Assembly (NCBI RefSeq): GCF_028290205.1
Contig: NZ_JAQGKF010000168.1
Span: 1-51,655, forward strand
Direction: 5' to 3'
DNA from: Enterovirga sp.
Lineage (GTDB): Bacteria > Pseudomonadota > Alphaproteobacteria > Rhizobiales > Beijerinckiaceae
Length of the DNA stretch: 51,655 nucleotides
Of this stretch, positions 40,956 through 49,623 are shown piece after piece (the stretch's first letter is position 1; each line of letters starts with the position of its first letter). Made by a program: the position numbers and the translations under genes. The notes beneath the pieces are model-generated. The model did not search any database, was not told the origin of the DNA, and saw nothing but the letters and a program-made list of their open reading frames with translations.

Positions 40956-41478
40956 CAGCAACTCCTGCCTTGCAGCCAGAGGTTATGCGGCACGGAAACA
41001 CACACCCGGGGCCCGCGGGGGCAGTCTGGAGGCGGCAGGATCGGGGCCCGAAGGCTGGGCCGCAGCGCCCCGGGCGCCCCGGCGACGGGCTGTGACACCG
41101 TTCGGAACAAGGAGCCCGGAATCTTGGCCCGCCTGCCTACCAAAGTCGCACATTCACTTGCCGACCCGCTTGCCTCACATCGGTTTATGGGCGAGCATCC
41201 CCCGTGTACAGTATACAATCGGGGGATGCCGAGGCGCGACTGGTGGTCTGGGCCTGTAGGGCTGTCCTCTCCGGCCGCTGCCAGCAGCCGGAAAGTCGGA
41301 CGGCCTGACGGGGCACGAGATCCACCCCCGGTCCGGCGACAACACGCGCCAGCTGCTCGAGTGAGGAACTGAGGAGACCTGATCAGGTGGGCAAGCGACT
41401 TTGCTGGCAGGAAGCCGGACCGGACACACGGGTCTCGGTGAGGCGCGACGAGCCGGCGCACGTCCCGGCATCGGGCGC
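40956..41478. other. Intergenic region between GntR and the Pot-type operon
   Basis: These 523 bases contain no gene I can support. Open frames exist on both strands but none has a ribosome site, a recognised domain or family-like sequence. The right half holds the 35-bp inverted repeat at 41195-41229 and locally higher AT content (about 41140-41220), as expected for divergent promoters. The rest shows only GC-rich, low-complexity runs. Confidence 0.6.
41195..41229. promoter_or_regulatory. 35-bp inverted repeat with a GTATAC core (operator-like)
   Basis: Perfect 10-bp arms, GCATCCCCCG (41195-41204) and CGGGGGATGC (41220-41229), enclose TGTACAGTATACAAT. The core contains GTATAC (41211-41216) and a TGTA-N5-TACA element. 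GTATAC-centred sites are common for GntR-family regulators, and such a gene is divergent from this site. No T-run follows, so it is not a simple terminator. Confidence 0.55.
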
Positions 41479-42360
41479 GTGATCGTGGCCGCGACCGCCA
41501 AGGTTGCGGGCCGGCGCGATCTGCGCCCGCTGCTCGTCGTGCCGGGAGCGCTGTGGCTGCTCGTGTTCGGCGTGGCCCCGCTTGTTCTGCTGTTCGCCAT
41601 GTCGTTCTGGACCTCGTCAATCTTCGGCACGACAACCGACTTCACGCTCGACAATTACCGGGTCATTGCCGACGACCCCGTCTATGTGCAGGTCCTCCTC
41701 CAGACCTTGCGGATCGCGGCCACCGTCACGGCCTTGTCGCTTCTGGCCGGCTACCCGATGGCGTATTTTCTGGCCTCGCTCGGAGGCGGCAGGCGCAATT
41801 TCTTTCTTGTTCTGCTCTTCCTGCCGTTCTGGTCGAGCTATGTCGTCCGGACCTTCGTGTGGCTGCCCATGCTCGGCCGCAACGGCCTCGTGAACACGGT
41901 GCTCATGGAAATGGGCCTGATCTCGCAGCCGCTGGACTGGCTGCTCTACAATGAGGGCGCCACGCATATCGGCCTCGTCTACGTCTACACGTTGTTCATG
42001 ACGCTGCCGATCTACCTGTCGCTGGATCGGATCGACCGCAAGCTCATCGAGGCCGCCGCGGATCTCGGCGCCGGGCCGTTCCGGACCTTTGCGCGGGTGA
42101 CCTTCCCGCTCAGCATGCCGGGCGTCCTGTCCGGCTGCGTGATGGTGTTCCTGCTGGCCTGCGGGGCCTATGTCACGCCGCAGCTCCTCGGCGGAACGTC
42201 CGGCATGATGTTCGGCAACGTCATCGCCCCTCAATACACGGTGACAAACAACTGGGCGCTCGGGGCGGCCCTGTCCGTGATCCTCGTCCTGGTCGTGTTC
42301 CTCTGCCTTGTCGTGTTCGGCCGCCGCGTCCGGCTGAACGACATCTTCATCGGGGGCTGA
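41479..42360 (+). CDS. ABC transporter permease, PotB type
   Basis: Inner-membrane permease of about 293 residues, in the spermidine/putrescine/2-aminoethylphosphonate group. Six helices are predicted. The EAA loop reads EAAADLGAGPFRTFARVTFPLSMPG (in parts: IEAAADLGAGPFRTF, then VTFPLSMPGV). The start is uncertain: GTG 41479 is used, GTG 41485 has a slightly better GGGCG site, and a TTG at 41401 would add 26 residues that look unlike the family. It is 2 bases before the second permease gene. Confidence 0.88.
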   Translation: MIVAATAKVAGRRDLRPLLVVPGALWLLVFGVAPLVLLFAMSFWTSSIFGTTTDFTLDNYRVIADDPVYVQVLLQTLRIAATVTALSLLAGYPMAYFLASLGGGRRNFFLVLLFLPFWSSYVVRTFVWLPMLGRNGLVNTVLMEMGLISQPLDWLLYNEGATHIGLVYVYTLFMTLPIYLSLDRIDRKLIEAAADLGAGPFRTFARVTFPLSMPGVLSGCVMVFLLACGAYVTPQLLGGTSGMMFGNVIAPQYTVTNNWALGAALSVILVLVVFLCLVVFGRRVRLNDIFIGG

Positions 42361-42362
42361 AC

Positions 42363-43199
42363 GTGGCTGCTCTCGCCGCCGGATCCTCTCCGCCGCTGGA
42401 CGTGCGCCAGCGCGGCGAGCGCGCGCGCCGCATCCTGCTGTGGCTCTATGCCGGGCTGTTCTACTGCTTCCTGTACCTGCCCATCCTGCTTCTGGTCGTC
42501 CTGTCGTTCAACGATTCCCAGACCATCGGCCTGCCGCTGCAGGGCGCCACCCTGCGCTGGTACCGCGAGGTGCTGGGATCGCCCGAGATGATGTGGTCGA
42601 TCGCAAACAGCTTCATGCTGGGCGTCGTCAGCGCGGTGATCGCCACGCTGCTCGCGCTTCTGATGGCCCTCGGCTTCCGTCAGGAATTCCCGCTGAAGGC
42701 ACTGCTGATGAAGATCATCCTGCTGCCGATCCTCATCCCGGGCATCGTCGGCGGCGTGATCTATCTGGTGTTCTTCGGCTATGGCGAAATGCGCTTCGGG
42801 GTCTGGTCAAGCGCCCTGCCCGTGCACATCACCTGGGTGCTGCCGTTCGCGTTCCTGACGCTGTTTCCGCGCATCCACGGCCTCGACCGCAGCCTGGAAG
42901 AGGCCGCGGCCGACCTCGGGGCGCGGCCCTTCACGGTGTTCCGGCGGGTGGTCCTGCCCATCATCCGGCCCGGCGTGGTCGCGACCGCGATGTTCGCCTT
43001 CACACTCTCCTTCGACGAGTTCATCCGAACCCTGTTCGTGATCGGCAACGAGCGCACCGCGCCGGTCCATCTCTGGACGCTGCTGTCCGATCAGATGGCG
43101 CCGTTCCTCCCCGCCGTGGGGGTCCTCATCACCGTGATCTCGATGCTCGTGTCGTTCGTGGGCTTCGCGGCCTCCGCGCGGGCCTCGCGCACCGGCTAA
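42363..43199 (+). CDS. ABC transporter permease, PotC type
   Basis: 278-residue inner-membrane permease, GTG start 2 bases after the previous stop. Six helices are predicted. The EAA loop reads LEEAAADLGARPFTVFRRVVLPIIRPGV (in parts: LEEAAADLGARPFTVF, then VVLPIIRPGV). The opening ILLLVVLSFNDSQTIGLPLQG and FTLSFDEFIRTLF are typical of PotC/PhnV-like permeases. It pairs with the PotB-type subunit to form the membrane channel. Confidence 0.92.
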   Translation: MAALAAGSSPPLDVRQRGERARRILLWLYAGLFYCFLYLPILLLVVLSFNDSQTIGLPLQGATLRWYREVLGSPEMMWSIANSFMLGVVSAVIATLLALLMALGFRQEFPLKALLMKIILLPILIPGIVGGVIYLVFFGYGEMRFGVWSSALPVHITWVLPFAFLTLFPRIHGLDRSLEEAAADLGARPFTVFRRVVLPIIRPGVVATAMFAFTLSFDEFIRTLFVIGNERTAPVHLWTLLSDQMAPFLPAVGVLITVISMLVSFVGFAASARASRTG

Positions 43200-43220
43200 G
43201 TTCAACCAGGGAGAACAAGG

Positions 43221-44336
43221 ATGTCGAGTTTCGATCCTGACGGCCGGGGTAGCCTGGACCGCCGCCACTTCCTCGGTGGCACTCTCGCCGGCGCGGCGGC
43301 GCTGAGCGGCTTCGGCCTCGCCGGCCCGGCCGCGGCCCAGGGCGCCGAGGTCACCGCCCTCATGGTCAACGCCATGCTCAGCCCCAGCCTCAAGCCGATC
43401 GCCGAGGCCGAGGCGAAGGTCACCATCAAGGAAGGCGCCTTCCTGTCCGGGACCGACACCGTGTCGCGCCTCACGGCGCCCGGCGGCGCCCGCTACGACC
43501 TGATGAACAGCTCCTATGCCTTCTCCCATCCCGTGGTGATGGGCCCCAAGGCGGGCGCGGAGCGCGTGCAGCCGATCGACGTCTCGCTGATCCCGAACAT
43601 GCGGTTCATCAACGAGCCTTCCAAGGAAGGCATCGGGCAGCGCGACGGCAAGGTCTACATGGTGCCCCATAGCTGGGGCTTCGACTCGATCCTCTACAAC
43701 CGCGATGTCGTTCCGGACGACGACCCGTACACGCAGTCCTGGTCCCTTCTGTTTGAAGACAAATATGCCGGCCGGATCGGCTGGTGGGACGTCGCCCACC
43801 AGATGCTCATGGCTGCCGGCCTCTATCTCGGCCACGCCGAGCCGGAGAAGATGGACCGGAACCAGCTGAACGAGGTCTCGAAGTTCCTGATCTCGAAGAA
43901 GAAGAACGTCCGCACCTTCTACACGACCTTCGCCCAGGGCTCGAACCTGCTGGCCAGCGGTGAGATCGCGGTCGGCTACGGCATCGCGCCGATGCGCAAC
44001 GAGCTGAAGAAGCGCGGGTTCAACATCACGGGCTCCTGGCCGAAGGAGGGCGTGCTCTCGCTGATCAGCGCGTCCTACATCCCCAAGGATTCGCGCAATG
44101 TGGCGGGCGCGCACGCCCTCATCAACGCGATGCTCGGCGAACGCTACGCCAAGGAGCTGTCGAACGGCTCCGGCTACCTGTCGGCCTCGACCTTCGCCCA
44201 GGAGAACCTGACCCCGGAATTCCGCAAGGAATTCGGCTACGGCATCTTCGACGGCAGCGTGAAGCACTACCAGCTCAAGTTCCCGACCAACATGAACATG
44301 TGGATCGAGACCTGGAGCAAGGTGAAGAGCGCCTGA
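43221..44336 (+). CDS. Extracellular solute-binding protein, PotD/family 1 type
   Basis: 371-residue exported binding protein. The N-terminus has a twin-arginine motif (LDRRHFLGG, about 12-20) followed by a hydrophobic stretch ending in GPAAAQG, so Tat export with cleavage near residue 42 is likely. The fold has YDLMNSSYAF, VPHSWGFDSILYNRDVV and WWDVAHQML, typical of PotD-like binders. Ligands in this family include polyamines, phosphonates and aminoacids; none is indicated here. It lies between the permeases and the ATPase. Confidence 0.9.
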   Translation: MSSFDPDGRGSLDRRHFLGGTLAGAAALSGFGLAGPAAAQGAEVTALMVNAMLSPSLKPIAEAEAKVTIKEGAFLSGTDTVSRLTAPGGARYDLMNSSYAFSHPVVMGPKAGAERVQPIDVSLIPNMRFINEPSKEGIGQRDGKVYMVPHSWGFDSILYNRDVVPDDDPYTQSWSLLFEDKYAGRIGWWDVAHQMLMAAGLYLGHAEPEKMDRNQLNEVSKFLISKKKNVRTFYTTFAQGSNLLASGEIAVGYGIAPMRNELKKRGFNITGSWPKEGVLSLISASYIPKDSRNVAGAHALINAMLGERYAKELSNGSGYLSASTFAQENLTPEFRKEFGYGIFDGSVKHYQLKFPTNMNMWIETWSKVKSA

Positions 44337-44337
44337 C

Positions 44338-45507
44338 ATGGCTGCAGCGAGCACTGTGCCCCTTCCCCGAGGTCAGGCCCAAGAGCAGAGGGCCCGGCTC
44401 GCTGCGGCCTCCAGCCAGGCCGCGGGCGAGATCTCCGTCTCGATCCGCGGCATCACCAAGTCGTTCGGCACCACAACGGCTCTCGACGCCGCCAATCTCG
44501 ACATCCGCCGCGGCGAGTTCTTCTCGCTGCTGGGGCCCTCCGGCTGCGGCAAGACCACCCTCCTGCGCATCATTGGAGGGTTCGAGACTCCGACCAGCGG
44601 CGATCTTCTGATCGCCGGCCGGAGCGCACTCGGCGATCTCCCCTACCGGCGGCGAACCAACATGGTGTTCCAGCATGGGGCGCTGTTTCCGCACCTCAAC
44701 GTGGCGCAGAACATCGCCTTCGGCCTGGAGATGAAGCGGTTGCCCAAGCCGGACATCGCCAAGAAGGTCGAGGAGGCGCTCGCGCTGGTCCGGCTCACCG
44801 GCTACGGCGACCGCAAGGTCGACCAGCTCTCGGGCGGCCAGCGGCAGCGGATCGCGATGGCCCGCGCCCTCGTCAACGATCCCGAGGTGCTGCTGCTCGA
44901 CGAGCCGCTCGGAGCGCTCGACCTGCAGCTGCGCCTGCAGATGCAGGAGGAACTTCGACGCCTGCATCGGGCCATCGGCGGCACCTTCATCTTCGTGACG
45001 CACGACCAGGGCGAGGCGATCACGATGTCCGATCGCATCGCGGTGATGAATGCCGGGCGCATCCAACAGGTCGGCACCCCACGCGAGGTGTACGAGCGCC
45101 CCGCGACCAAGTTCGTCGCCGAGTTCATGGGCCACTCGAACTTCTACGAGGCGGTGGTGGCGAGCCGAGACGCGACCGACTCCGGCATTCTGACGGTCGG
45201 CGGCCAGCCCTTTCCGACCCGCCTGCCGGCCGATGCGGCGGTGGGCCGGACGGTGTTCGTGGCACTCCGCTACGAGAAGGTCGATGTGGTGCCCGGCTCG
45301 ACAGGGGCGGCCGGCGGGCCCGCGCTCGCCGGTACGCTGGAGGAGGAGACCTATATGGGCTCCTTTGTCCGCCGGCGCGTCGACCTCGGCTCGATGGGCG
45401 TGATCGTTTCCGATGCCGCGAATACGGGTCGGCAGGTCGCGATGCGGCCGGGCGACCCCGTCCAGGTCCGGTGGGAGCTCGACAGCGCCACCGTGCTCCT
45501 GAACTGA
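44338..45507 (+). CDS. ABC transporter ATP-binding protein, PotA type
   Basis: 389-residue ATPase; the start is 1 base after the binder stop. About 30 extra N-terminal residues precede the ABC domain. Walker A is GPSGCGKTT (about 62-70), signature LSGGQ (about 164-168), Walker B VLLLDEPLGALD, and the switch is VTHDQGEAITMSDR. A C-terminal TOBE domain (about 295-385) reads ALRYEKVDVVPG and TYMGSFVRRRVDL, as in PotA. It completes a four-gene importer that is probably controlled from the inverted repeat at 41195-41229. Confidence 0.93.
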   Translation: MAAASTVPLPRGQAQEQRARLAAASSQAAGEISVSIRGITKSFGTTTALDAANLDIRRGEFFSLLGPSGCGKTTLLRIIGGFETPTSGDLLIAGRSALGDLPYRRRTNMVFQHGALFPHLNVAQNIAFGLEMKRLPKPDIAKKVEEALALVRLTGYGDRKVDQLSGGQRQRIAMARALVNDPEVLLLDEPLGALDLQLRLQMQEELRRLHRAIGGTFIFVTHDQGEAITMSDRIAVMNAGRIQQVGTPREVYERPATKFVAEFMGHSNFYEAVVASRDATDSGILTVGGQPFPTRLPADAAVGRTVFVALRYEKVDVVPGSTGAAGGPALAGTLEEETYMGSFVRRRVDLGSMGVIVSDAANTGRQVAMRPGDPVQVRWELDSATVLLN

Positions 45508-45554
45508 GCCTGCCGCACCGTCGGCCCTTCTGCGAACCAGGGAGTGACATCGCC

Positions 45555-46439
45555 ATGCCGCACGCGACCGCCGACGACGGGGTGAAGCTCTATTACGAGG
45601 AGACCGGAGCCGGGCGGCTCGTGATCTTCGTGCACGAATTCGCCGGCAGCTACCGGAGCTGGGAGCCGCAGATGCGCCATTTCGGCCGGCGCTACCGCTG
45701 CGTCAGCTTCGCGGCGCGCGGCTATCCCCCGTCCGACGTGCCGGACAATCCCAGCTCCTATTCGCAGGCGCGCGCGGCCGACGACATCCTGGCCGTGCTC
45801 GACCATCTCGGCGAGCGCAAGGCGCATGTGGTCGGGCTGTCGATGGGCGGTTTCGCGACCCTCCATTTCGGCTTGCGCCATCCCGACCGGGCCCACTCGC
45901 TGATGGTCGGCGGCTGCGGCTACGGCGCCGAAACCGACCAGCGTGAGCGCTTCCGGGCCGAAGCCGACACCATCGCGGCCTCGCTCAAGGCGGACGGCAT
46001 GGCGGCCTTCGCCGAGCGCTACGCCTATGGCCCGACCCGGGTGCAATTCGAGAACAAGGACCCGCGCGGCTTCGCCGAGTTCAAGCAGATGCTGGCCGAG
46101 AATTCGCCCCTCGGCTCAGCCAACACGCAGCTCGGCGTGCAGCGCGAGCGGCCCTCGCTCTACGAACTCGTCGGCGAGATGAAGAAGCTGACCGTGCCGA
46201 CCCTGGTCCTCACCGGCGACGAGGACTGGCCGTGCCTGATGCCGGCCATCCTGATGAAACAGTCGATCCCCTCGGCCGCGCTGGCGGTGATGCCGAACTC
46301 GGGACACACCATCAACATCGAGGAGCCGGACTCCTTCAACAGCATCGTGGGCGACTTCCTGACCCAGGTGGACAGCGGCCGCTGGCCGACCCGCGACCCG
46401 CGCTCGCAGACGGCGTCCATCACAGGCATGAAGAATTGA
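45555..46439 (+). CDS. Alpha/beta-fold hydrolase
   Basis: 294-residue cytoplasmic hydrolase from the ATG at 45555, with GGGAG about 10 bases upstream. The nucleophile elbow is GLSMGGFA (Ser near residue 98), and the oxyanion region is FVHEFAGSYRSW. A late Asp in LTGDEDWP and a His in NSGHTINIE complete the triad. It is typical of the dienelactone/3-oxoadipate-lactone or C-C bond hydrolase group. It starts the catabolic part of the operon behind the Pot-type importer. The exact substrate is unknown. Confidence 0.88.
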   Translation: MPHATADDGVKLYYEETGAGRLVIFVHEFAGSYRSWEPQMRHFGRRYRCVSFAARGYPPSDVPDNPSSYSQARAADDILAVLDHLGERKAHVVGLSMGGFATLHFGLRHPDRAHSLMVGGCGYGAETDQRERFRAEADTIAASLKADGMAAFAERYAYGPTRVQFENKDPRGFAEFKQMLAENSPLGSANTQLGVQRERPSLYELVGEMKKLTVPTLVLTGDEDWPCLMPAILMKQSIPSAALAVMPNSGHTINIEEPDSFNSIVGDFLTQVDSGRWPTRDPRSQTASITGMKN

Positions 46440-46485
46440 CGGGCTTCGAGCGATGCAGCCGCCGCCCTCCGGGCAGGAGAGCCGC

Positions 46486-47346
46486 GTGAGTCCGCGGCTG
46501 TCGCTGAACCACTATCTGACACCGGACGGCTATCCGCTGGCGCGCTTCCTCGACGAGGCAGCGGCGGCCGGTGCGGAGGGGGTCGGGCTGACCGAGCGCG
46601 CCCTCTCCGAGGTGGAGCTGCCGGTGCTCAAGCGCCTGCTGCGCGAGCGCGAGCTGCGGGTGACCTCGGTCAACAGCTCCGGCTTCTTCCTCTGGGCCGA
46701 TCCGGAGCGGGCGGCCCGGCAGGCGGAGATCAACCGCACGCTCATCCACTGCGCGGCCGAGCTGGACTCCGACACGCTCGTGCTGATCGGCGGCGGCCTG
46801 CACGACATGGGCGAGGAGGGCCCGCTCCGGCTGGCGCAGGCGAGAGCCCGGTTGGAGGCCGAGATCCCGGCCATTCTGGACCAGGCCATGCGGGCCGGCG
46901 TCAGGCTCGGGATCGAGCCGATGCATCCGTTGCGGATCTTCACCAAGGCCTGCCTCAACACGCTGGCCCAGACCGAGGCGCTGCTCGGCCGCCACCCCGG
47001 GCTCGGCCTGGTGCTGGACCTCTTCCACTCGTGGTGGGAGCCCGACCTCGACGACGCCATCGGCCGGTTGGCCGATCGCATCACGCTGGTCCAGGTCTGC
47101 GGCGTCACCCAATCCCGCACCGAGCCGGCGCTGCCACGGCGGTGCCTGCCTGGCCAGGGCGCCGTGGATCTCACGGGCATCATCCGGACGCTGCTGCGGA
47201 GCGGCTATCGCGGCCGGTTCGAGTTCGAGCTCTTCGCGCCCGATCTCGACGGCCGCGAGCCCGCAGACGTGATGCGGGCCGCCATCGCCGATTTCGGGAG
47301 GCTGTGGCCGGCGGCCGGCGCGACCCAGGACGCAGGCGCGCGATGA
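46486..47346 (+). CDS. TIM-barrel sugar isomerase/epimerase family protein
   Basis: 286-residue member of the xylose-isomerase-like TIM barrel family. The start is the GTG at 46486, which has CAGGAGAG 4-5 bases upstream; the ATG at 46453 would add 11 residues with no ribosome site. Blocks are SVNSSGFFLW, LGIEPMHP (metal-ligand Glu) and LVLDLFHSWWEPDL (Asp, His), with FEFELFAPDLDGR at the end giving the last Glu. It probably isomerises or epimerises a hydroxy-carbonyl compound. It overlaps the epimerase gene by 4 bases (ATGA). Confidence 0.88.
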   Translation: MSPRLSLNHYLTPDGYPLARFLDEAAAAGAEGVGLTERALSEVELPVLKRLLRERELRVTSVNSSGFFLWADPERAARQAEINRTLIHCAAELDSDTLVLIGGGLHDMGEEGPLRLAQARARLEAEIPAILDQAMRAGVRLGIEPMHPLRIFTKACLNTLAQTEALLGRHPGLGLVLDLFHSWWEPDLDDAIGRLADRITLVQVCGVTQSRTEPALPRRCLPGQGAVDLTGIIRTLLRSGYRGRFEFELFAPDLDGREPADVMRAAIADFGRLWPAAGATQDAGAR

Positions 47347-48329
47347 CCTATCTGATCACCGGGGGATCCGGTTTCGTCGGGCTGAACATCGCGGCCGCGC
47401 TGCTGGAGCGCGGCGAGACCGTGGTGCTTTTGGACGTGAACGGCCCGCCGGCGGCCGCCGAACGGCACCTGCGCGGTCTGGGAGGCGCGCTCGCCGTCGA
47501 GGCGGGCGACGTTCGCGACGGCGCGGCGACCGCCGCCGTCATGAAGCGCCACGGCGTCCGCAAGCTCGTCCACGGCGCGGCCATCACGGCCGGGGCGGAG
47601 CGGGAGCGCAAACAGGCACGCTTCATCGCGGAGGTGAATCTCGGCGGCACCATCGAGACGCTGGAAGCCGCGCTCGCGGCCGGCGTGTCGCGCGTGGTGC
47701 AGCTCGGAACGGGGTCGGTGTTCGGGGCGCAGATCCCGCCCGGCACCGCCTCCATCGACGAGGGCGAGACCCTGCCGGTGCCGGACAGCCTCTACGGCAT
47801 CACCAAATACGCCGCCGAGCGGACGGCGCTGCGCTATCGCGACACGCGGGGCCTCGATGTCGCCGTGGCGCGTCTCGGGGTCGTGTTCGGCCCCTGGGAA
47901 TACGACACCGGGGTTCGCGACACGCTCAGCATCCCGCTTCAGCTGCTGCGCGCCGCCGAGGCCGGCGAATTCGTGCGGTTCAGGCGAACGCTCCCGGACG
48001 ACTGGGTCTATGTGAGGGACGTGGCGGGTGCCGTCCTGGCGCTGCTCGATCTCCCGGCCACCCCGAACCCCGTGTACCAGGTCGCAACCGGCGGCCGCTG
48101 GTCCATCCTCGACTGGTGCGAGCGGCTGAAGGGCCGCTACCCGGGCTTCGACTACGCCATCGTGGGGGACGGCGAGCCGGTCAGCATCGGGGCGACCCAG
48201 CCCTCGGCGCGACCGCCCTTCTCGGTCGGACGCCTCCGCCGCGACGCAAACTTCACGGCCGCCTTCCCGCCCGACCGGGCCTTCGACGATTACGTGCGCT
48301 GGCGGGCGGCCACGCGCGAGCCATCCTGA
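47343..48329 (+). CDS. NAD(P)-dependent epimerase/dehydratase (extended SDR)
   Basis: 328-residue cytoplasmic extended SDR. The NAD-binding motif is TGGSGFVGLNIA (about 6-17), the catalytic Tyr/Lys pair is in LYGITKYAAE (about 153-162), and the serine is in LGTGSVFG. DDWVYVRDVAGAV is the typical binding-loop block. The start overlaps the previous stop. It probably works with the preceding isomerase on the same compound. A sugar nucleotide is unlikely in this setting because no nucleotidyltransferase or glycosyltransferase is near. Confidence 0.9.
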   Translation: MTYLITGGSGFVGLNIAAALLERGETVVLLDVNGPPAAAERHLRGLGGALAVEAGDVRDGAATAAVMKRHGVRKLVHGAAITAGAERERKQARFIAEVNLGGTIETLEAALAAGVSRVVQLGTGSVFGAQIPPGTASIDEGETLPVPDSLYGITKYAAERTALRYRDTRGLDVAVARLGVVFGPWEYDTGVRDTLSIPLQLLRAAEAGEFVRFRRTLPDDWVYVRDVAGAVLALLDLPATPNPVYQVATGGRWSILDWCERLKGRYPGFDYAIVGDGEPVSIGATQPSARPPFSVGRLRRDANFTAAFPPDRAFDDYVRWRAATREPS

Positions 48330-48365
48330 CGGCCGTTCCGGCGCCGCTCCCCTGTGAGGTGTCCC

Positions 48366-49142
48366 TTGCCAGAATCTCCCCTCGCCGCGGCCTTCGGCCT
48401 GCGTGACAGGATCGCCGTCGTGACCGGGGCGGGGGGCGGCATCGGCAGCGCCATCGCCCGGACCCTCGGCGAGGCTGGCGCCAGGGTCGCCTGTCTCGAT
48501 CTCGCCGCGCCCGACACAACCGCGGCCGCGATCGTCGAGGCGGGTGGCCAGGCCATGGCGCTCGCCTGCGATGTCACGGACGAAGCCGCCACCCTCGGTG
48601 TCGCCCGCGAGGTCGGGGGAGCCTGGGGGGCTGCCCACATCCTGGTCAATGGCGCGTCGAACGACGACCCGAGCGGCACCGTGCTGGAGATCGGCCTTGC
48701 CGATTGGAACCGGCTCTTCGCGGTCCAGGTCACCGGCGCCTACCTGATGAGCCGCGCCATTCTTCCCCTGATGATTGCGGGCGGCGGTGGAAGCATCATT
48801 CACATCGCGTCCCAGCTTGGGCATGTTGGCGCCGCCGGCAGACCCGGCTACTGCGCCGCCAAGGGGGCTCTGCTGCAACTCGCCCGCGCCATGGCGCTCG
48901 ACCACGCGGCCCAGAACATCCGGGTCAACTCCCTCTCCCCCGGAGCCGTCGAGACCCGCCGCATGATCCTCCGCCACGGAGACATCGACACCGCGCGCGC
49001 CTACAACGCGCCGAAACACGCGCTGGGCCGCATCGGCCAGCCGGTCGAGATCGCCCGGGCCGCGCTCTTTCTGGCCAGCGAGGCGTCGAGCTTCATGACG
49101 GGCGCCGACCTCCTCGTCGATGGAGGCTACACGGCCTTCTGA
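48366..49142 (+). CDS. SDR-family oxidoreductase
   Basis: 258-residue classical short-chain dehydrogenase. The cofactor motif is [12 protein letters not shown] (about 20-31), NGASN replaces the usual NNAG, the Ser is in [12 protein letters not shown], and the catalytic YCAAK is at about 156-160. PGAVETRRM and [16 protein letters not shown] are typical of the family. The start is taken as the TTG at 48366 behind GAGGTG; a GTG at 48354 has no ribosome site. It could reduce or oxidise an aldehyde or alcohol intermediate. A malonic-semialdehyde-reductase role would fit the RutC/RutD neighbours but is speculation. Confidence 0.88.
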   Translation: MPESPLAAAFGLRDRIAVVTGAGGGIGSAIARTLGEAGARVACLDLAAPDTTAAAIVEAGGQAMALACDVTDEAATLGVAREVGGAWGAAHILVNGASNDDPSGTVLEIGLADWNRLFAVQVTGAYLMSRAILPLMIAGGGGSIIHIASQLGHVGAAGRPGYCAAKGALLQLARAMALDHAAQNIRVNSLSPGAVETRRMILRHGDIDTARAYNAPKHALGRIGQPVEIARAALFLASEASSFMTGADLLVDGGYTAF

Positions 49143-49180
49143 CCCCCTGCCCCGCGCGTTGCGCGCGCGACGCCCGAACC

Positions 49181-49195
49181 GGCGGCATCGCCGCC
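49181..49195 (+). terminator. Small hairpin between SDR and RutC-like genes
   Basis: GGCGGC (49181-49186) and GCCGCC (49190-49195) form a 6-bp stem with an ATC loop in the 91-base gap. It may act as an intercistronic structure. Low confidence because GC runs are common here. Confidence 0.3.
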
Positions 49196-49233
49196 CCACG
49201 TTACCCCTGCAAGTCCCTCAGAAAGGACCCACC

Positions 49234-49620
49234 GTGCCGAAGACGATCATCAATCCGCCGGGCTCCCCGCCCCCGCTCGCCCCCTATTCCCCCGGCACCA
49301 TGGCCGACGGCGTTCTCTATGTGTCCGGCATGCTGGCCATGGACAAAGAGGGCAAGCTCGTCGGGCCGGGCGATGTCAGGGCCCAGACCCGGTCGGTGCT
49401 CGACGCCGTGAAGTCCGTGGTCGAGGCGGCCGGCGGAAAGCTCACCGACATCACCTTCAACAGCATCTTCCTGAAGGACCTCGCCGACTACGCGGCCATG
49501 AACGAGGTCTACCGTGAATATTTCCCGACCCAGCCGCCGGCCCGCTACTGCATCCGGGCTGATCTGGTGCGGCCGGAGTTTCTGGTCGAGGTCTCCTCGA
49601 TCGCTCACGTGGGGCGCTGA
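49234..49620 (+). CDS. rutC: RutC-like 3-aminoacrylate deaminase (RidA superfamily)
   Basis: 128-residue RidA-superfamily protein. In E. coli, RutC deaminates 3-aminoacrylate to malonic semialdehyde during uracil breakdown. The whole chain matches RutC rather than RidA in pattern: opening [22 protein letters not shown]-like [41 protein letters not shown] (in parts: [17 protein letters not shown]) and SSIAHVG at the end. Arg104 and Glu119 match the residues that hold the substrate carboxylate. The start is a GTG with AAAGGA 7 bases upstream. It is 3 bases before the RutD-like gene, but RutA and RutB are not in the window. Confidence 0.87.
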   Translation: MPKTIINPPGSPPPLAPYSPGTMADGVLYVSGMLAMDKEGKLVGPGDVRAQTRSVLDAVKSVVEAAGGKLTDITFNSIFLKDLADYAAMNEVYREYFPTQPPARYCIRADLVRPEFLVEVSSIAHVGR

Positions 49621-49623
49621 TCG

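Noticed and set aside
41195-41229. Reading the 35-bp repeat as a terminator
   Set aside because: There is no T-run, no gene ends nearby on either strand, and the loop holds GTATAC, which fits an operator better.
40941-41635. Open reading frames on both strands in the GntR-Pot gap
   Set aside because: They have no ribosome site or recognisable family, and are rich in Arg, Ala, Gly and Pro, as expected for non-coding GC-rich DNA. They also overlap the GntR start or the permease start.
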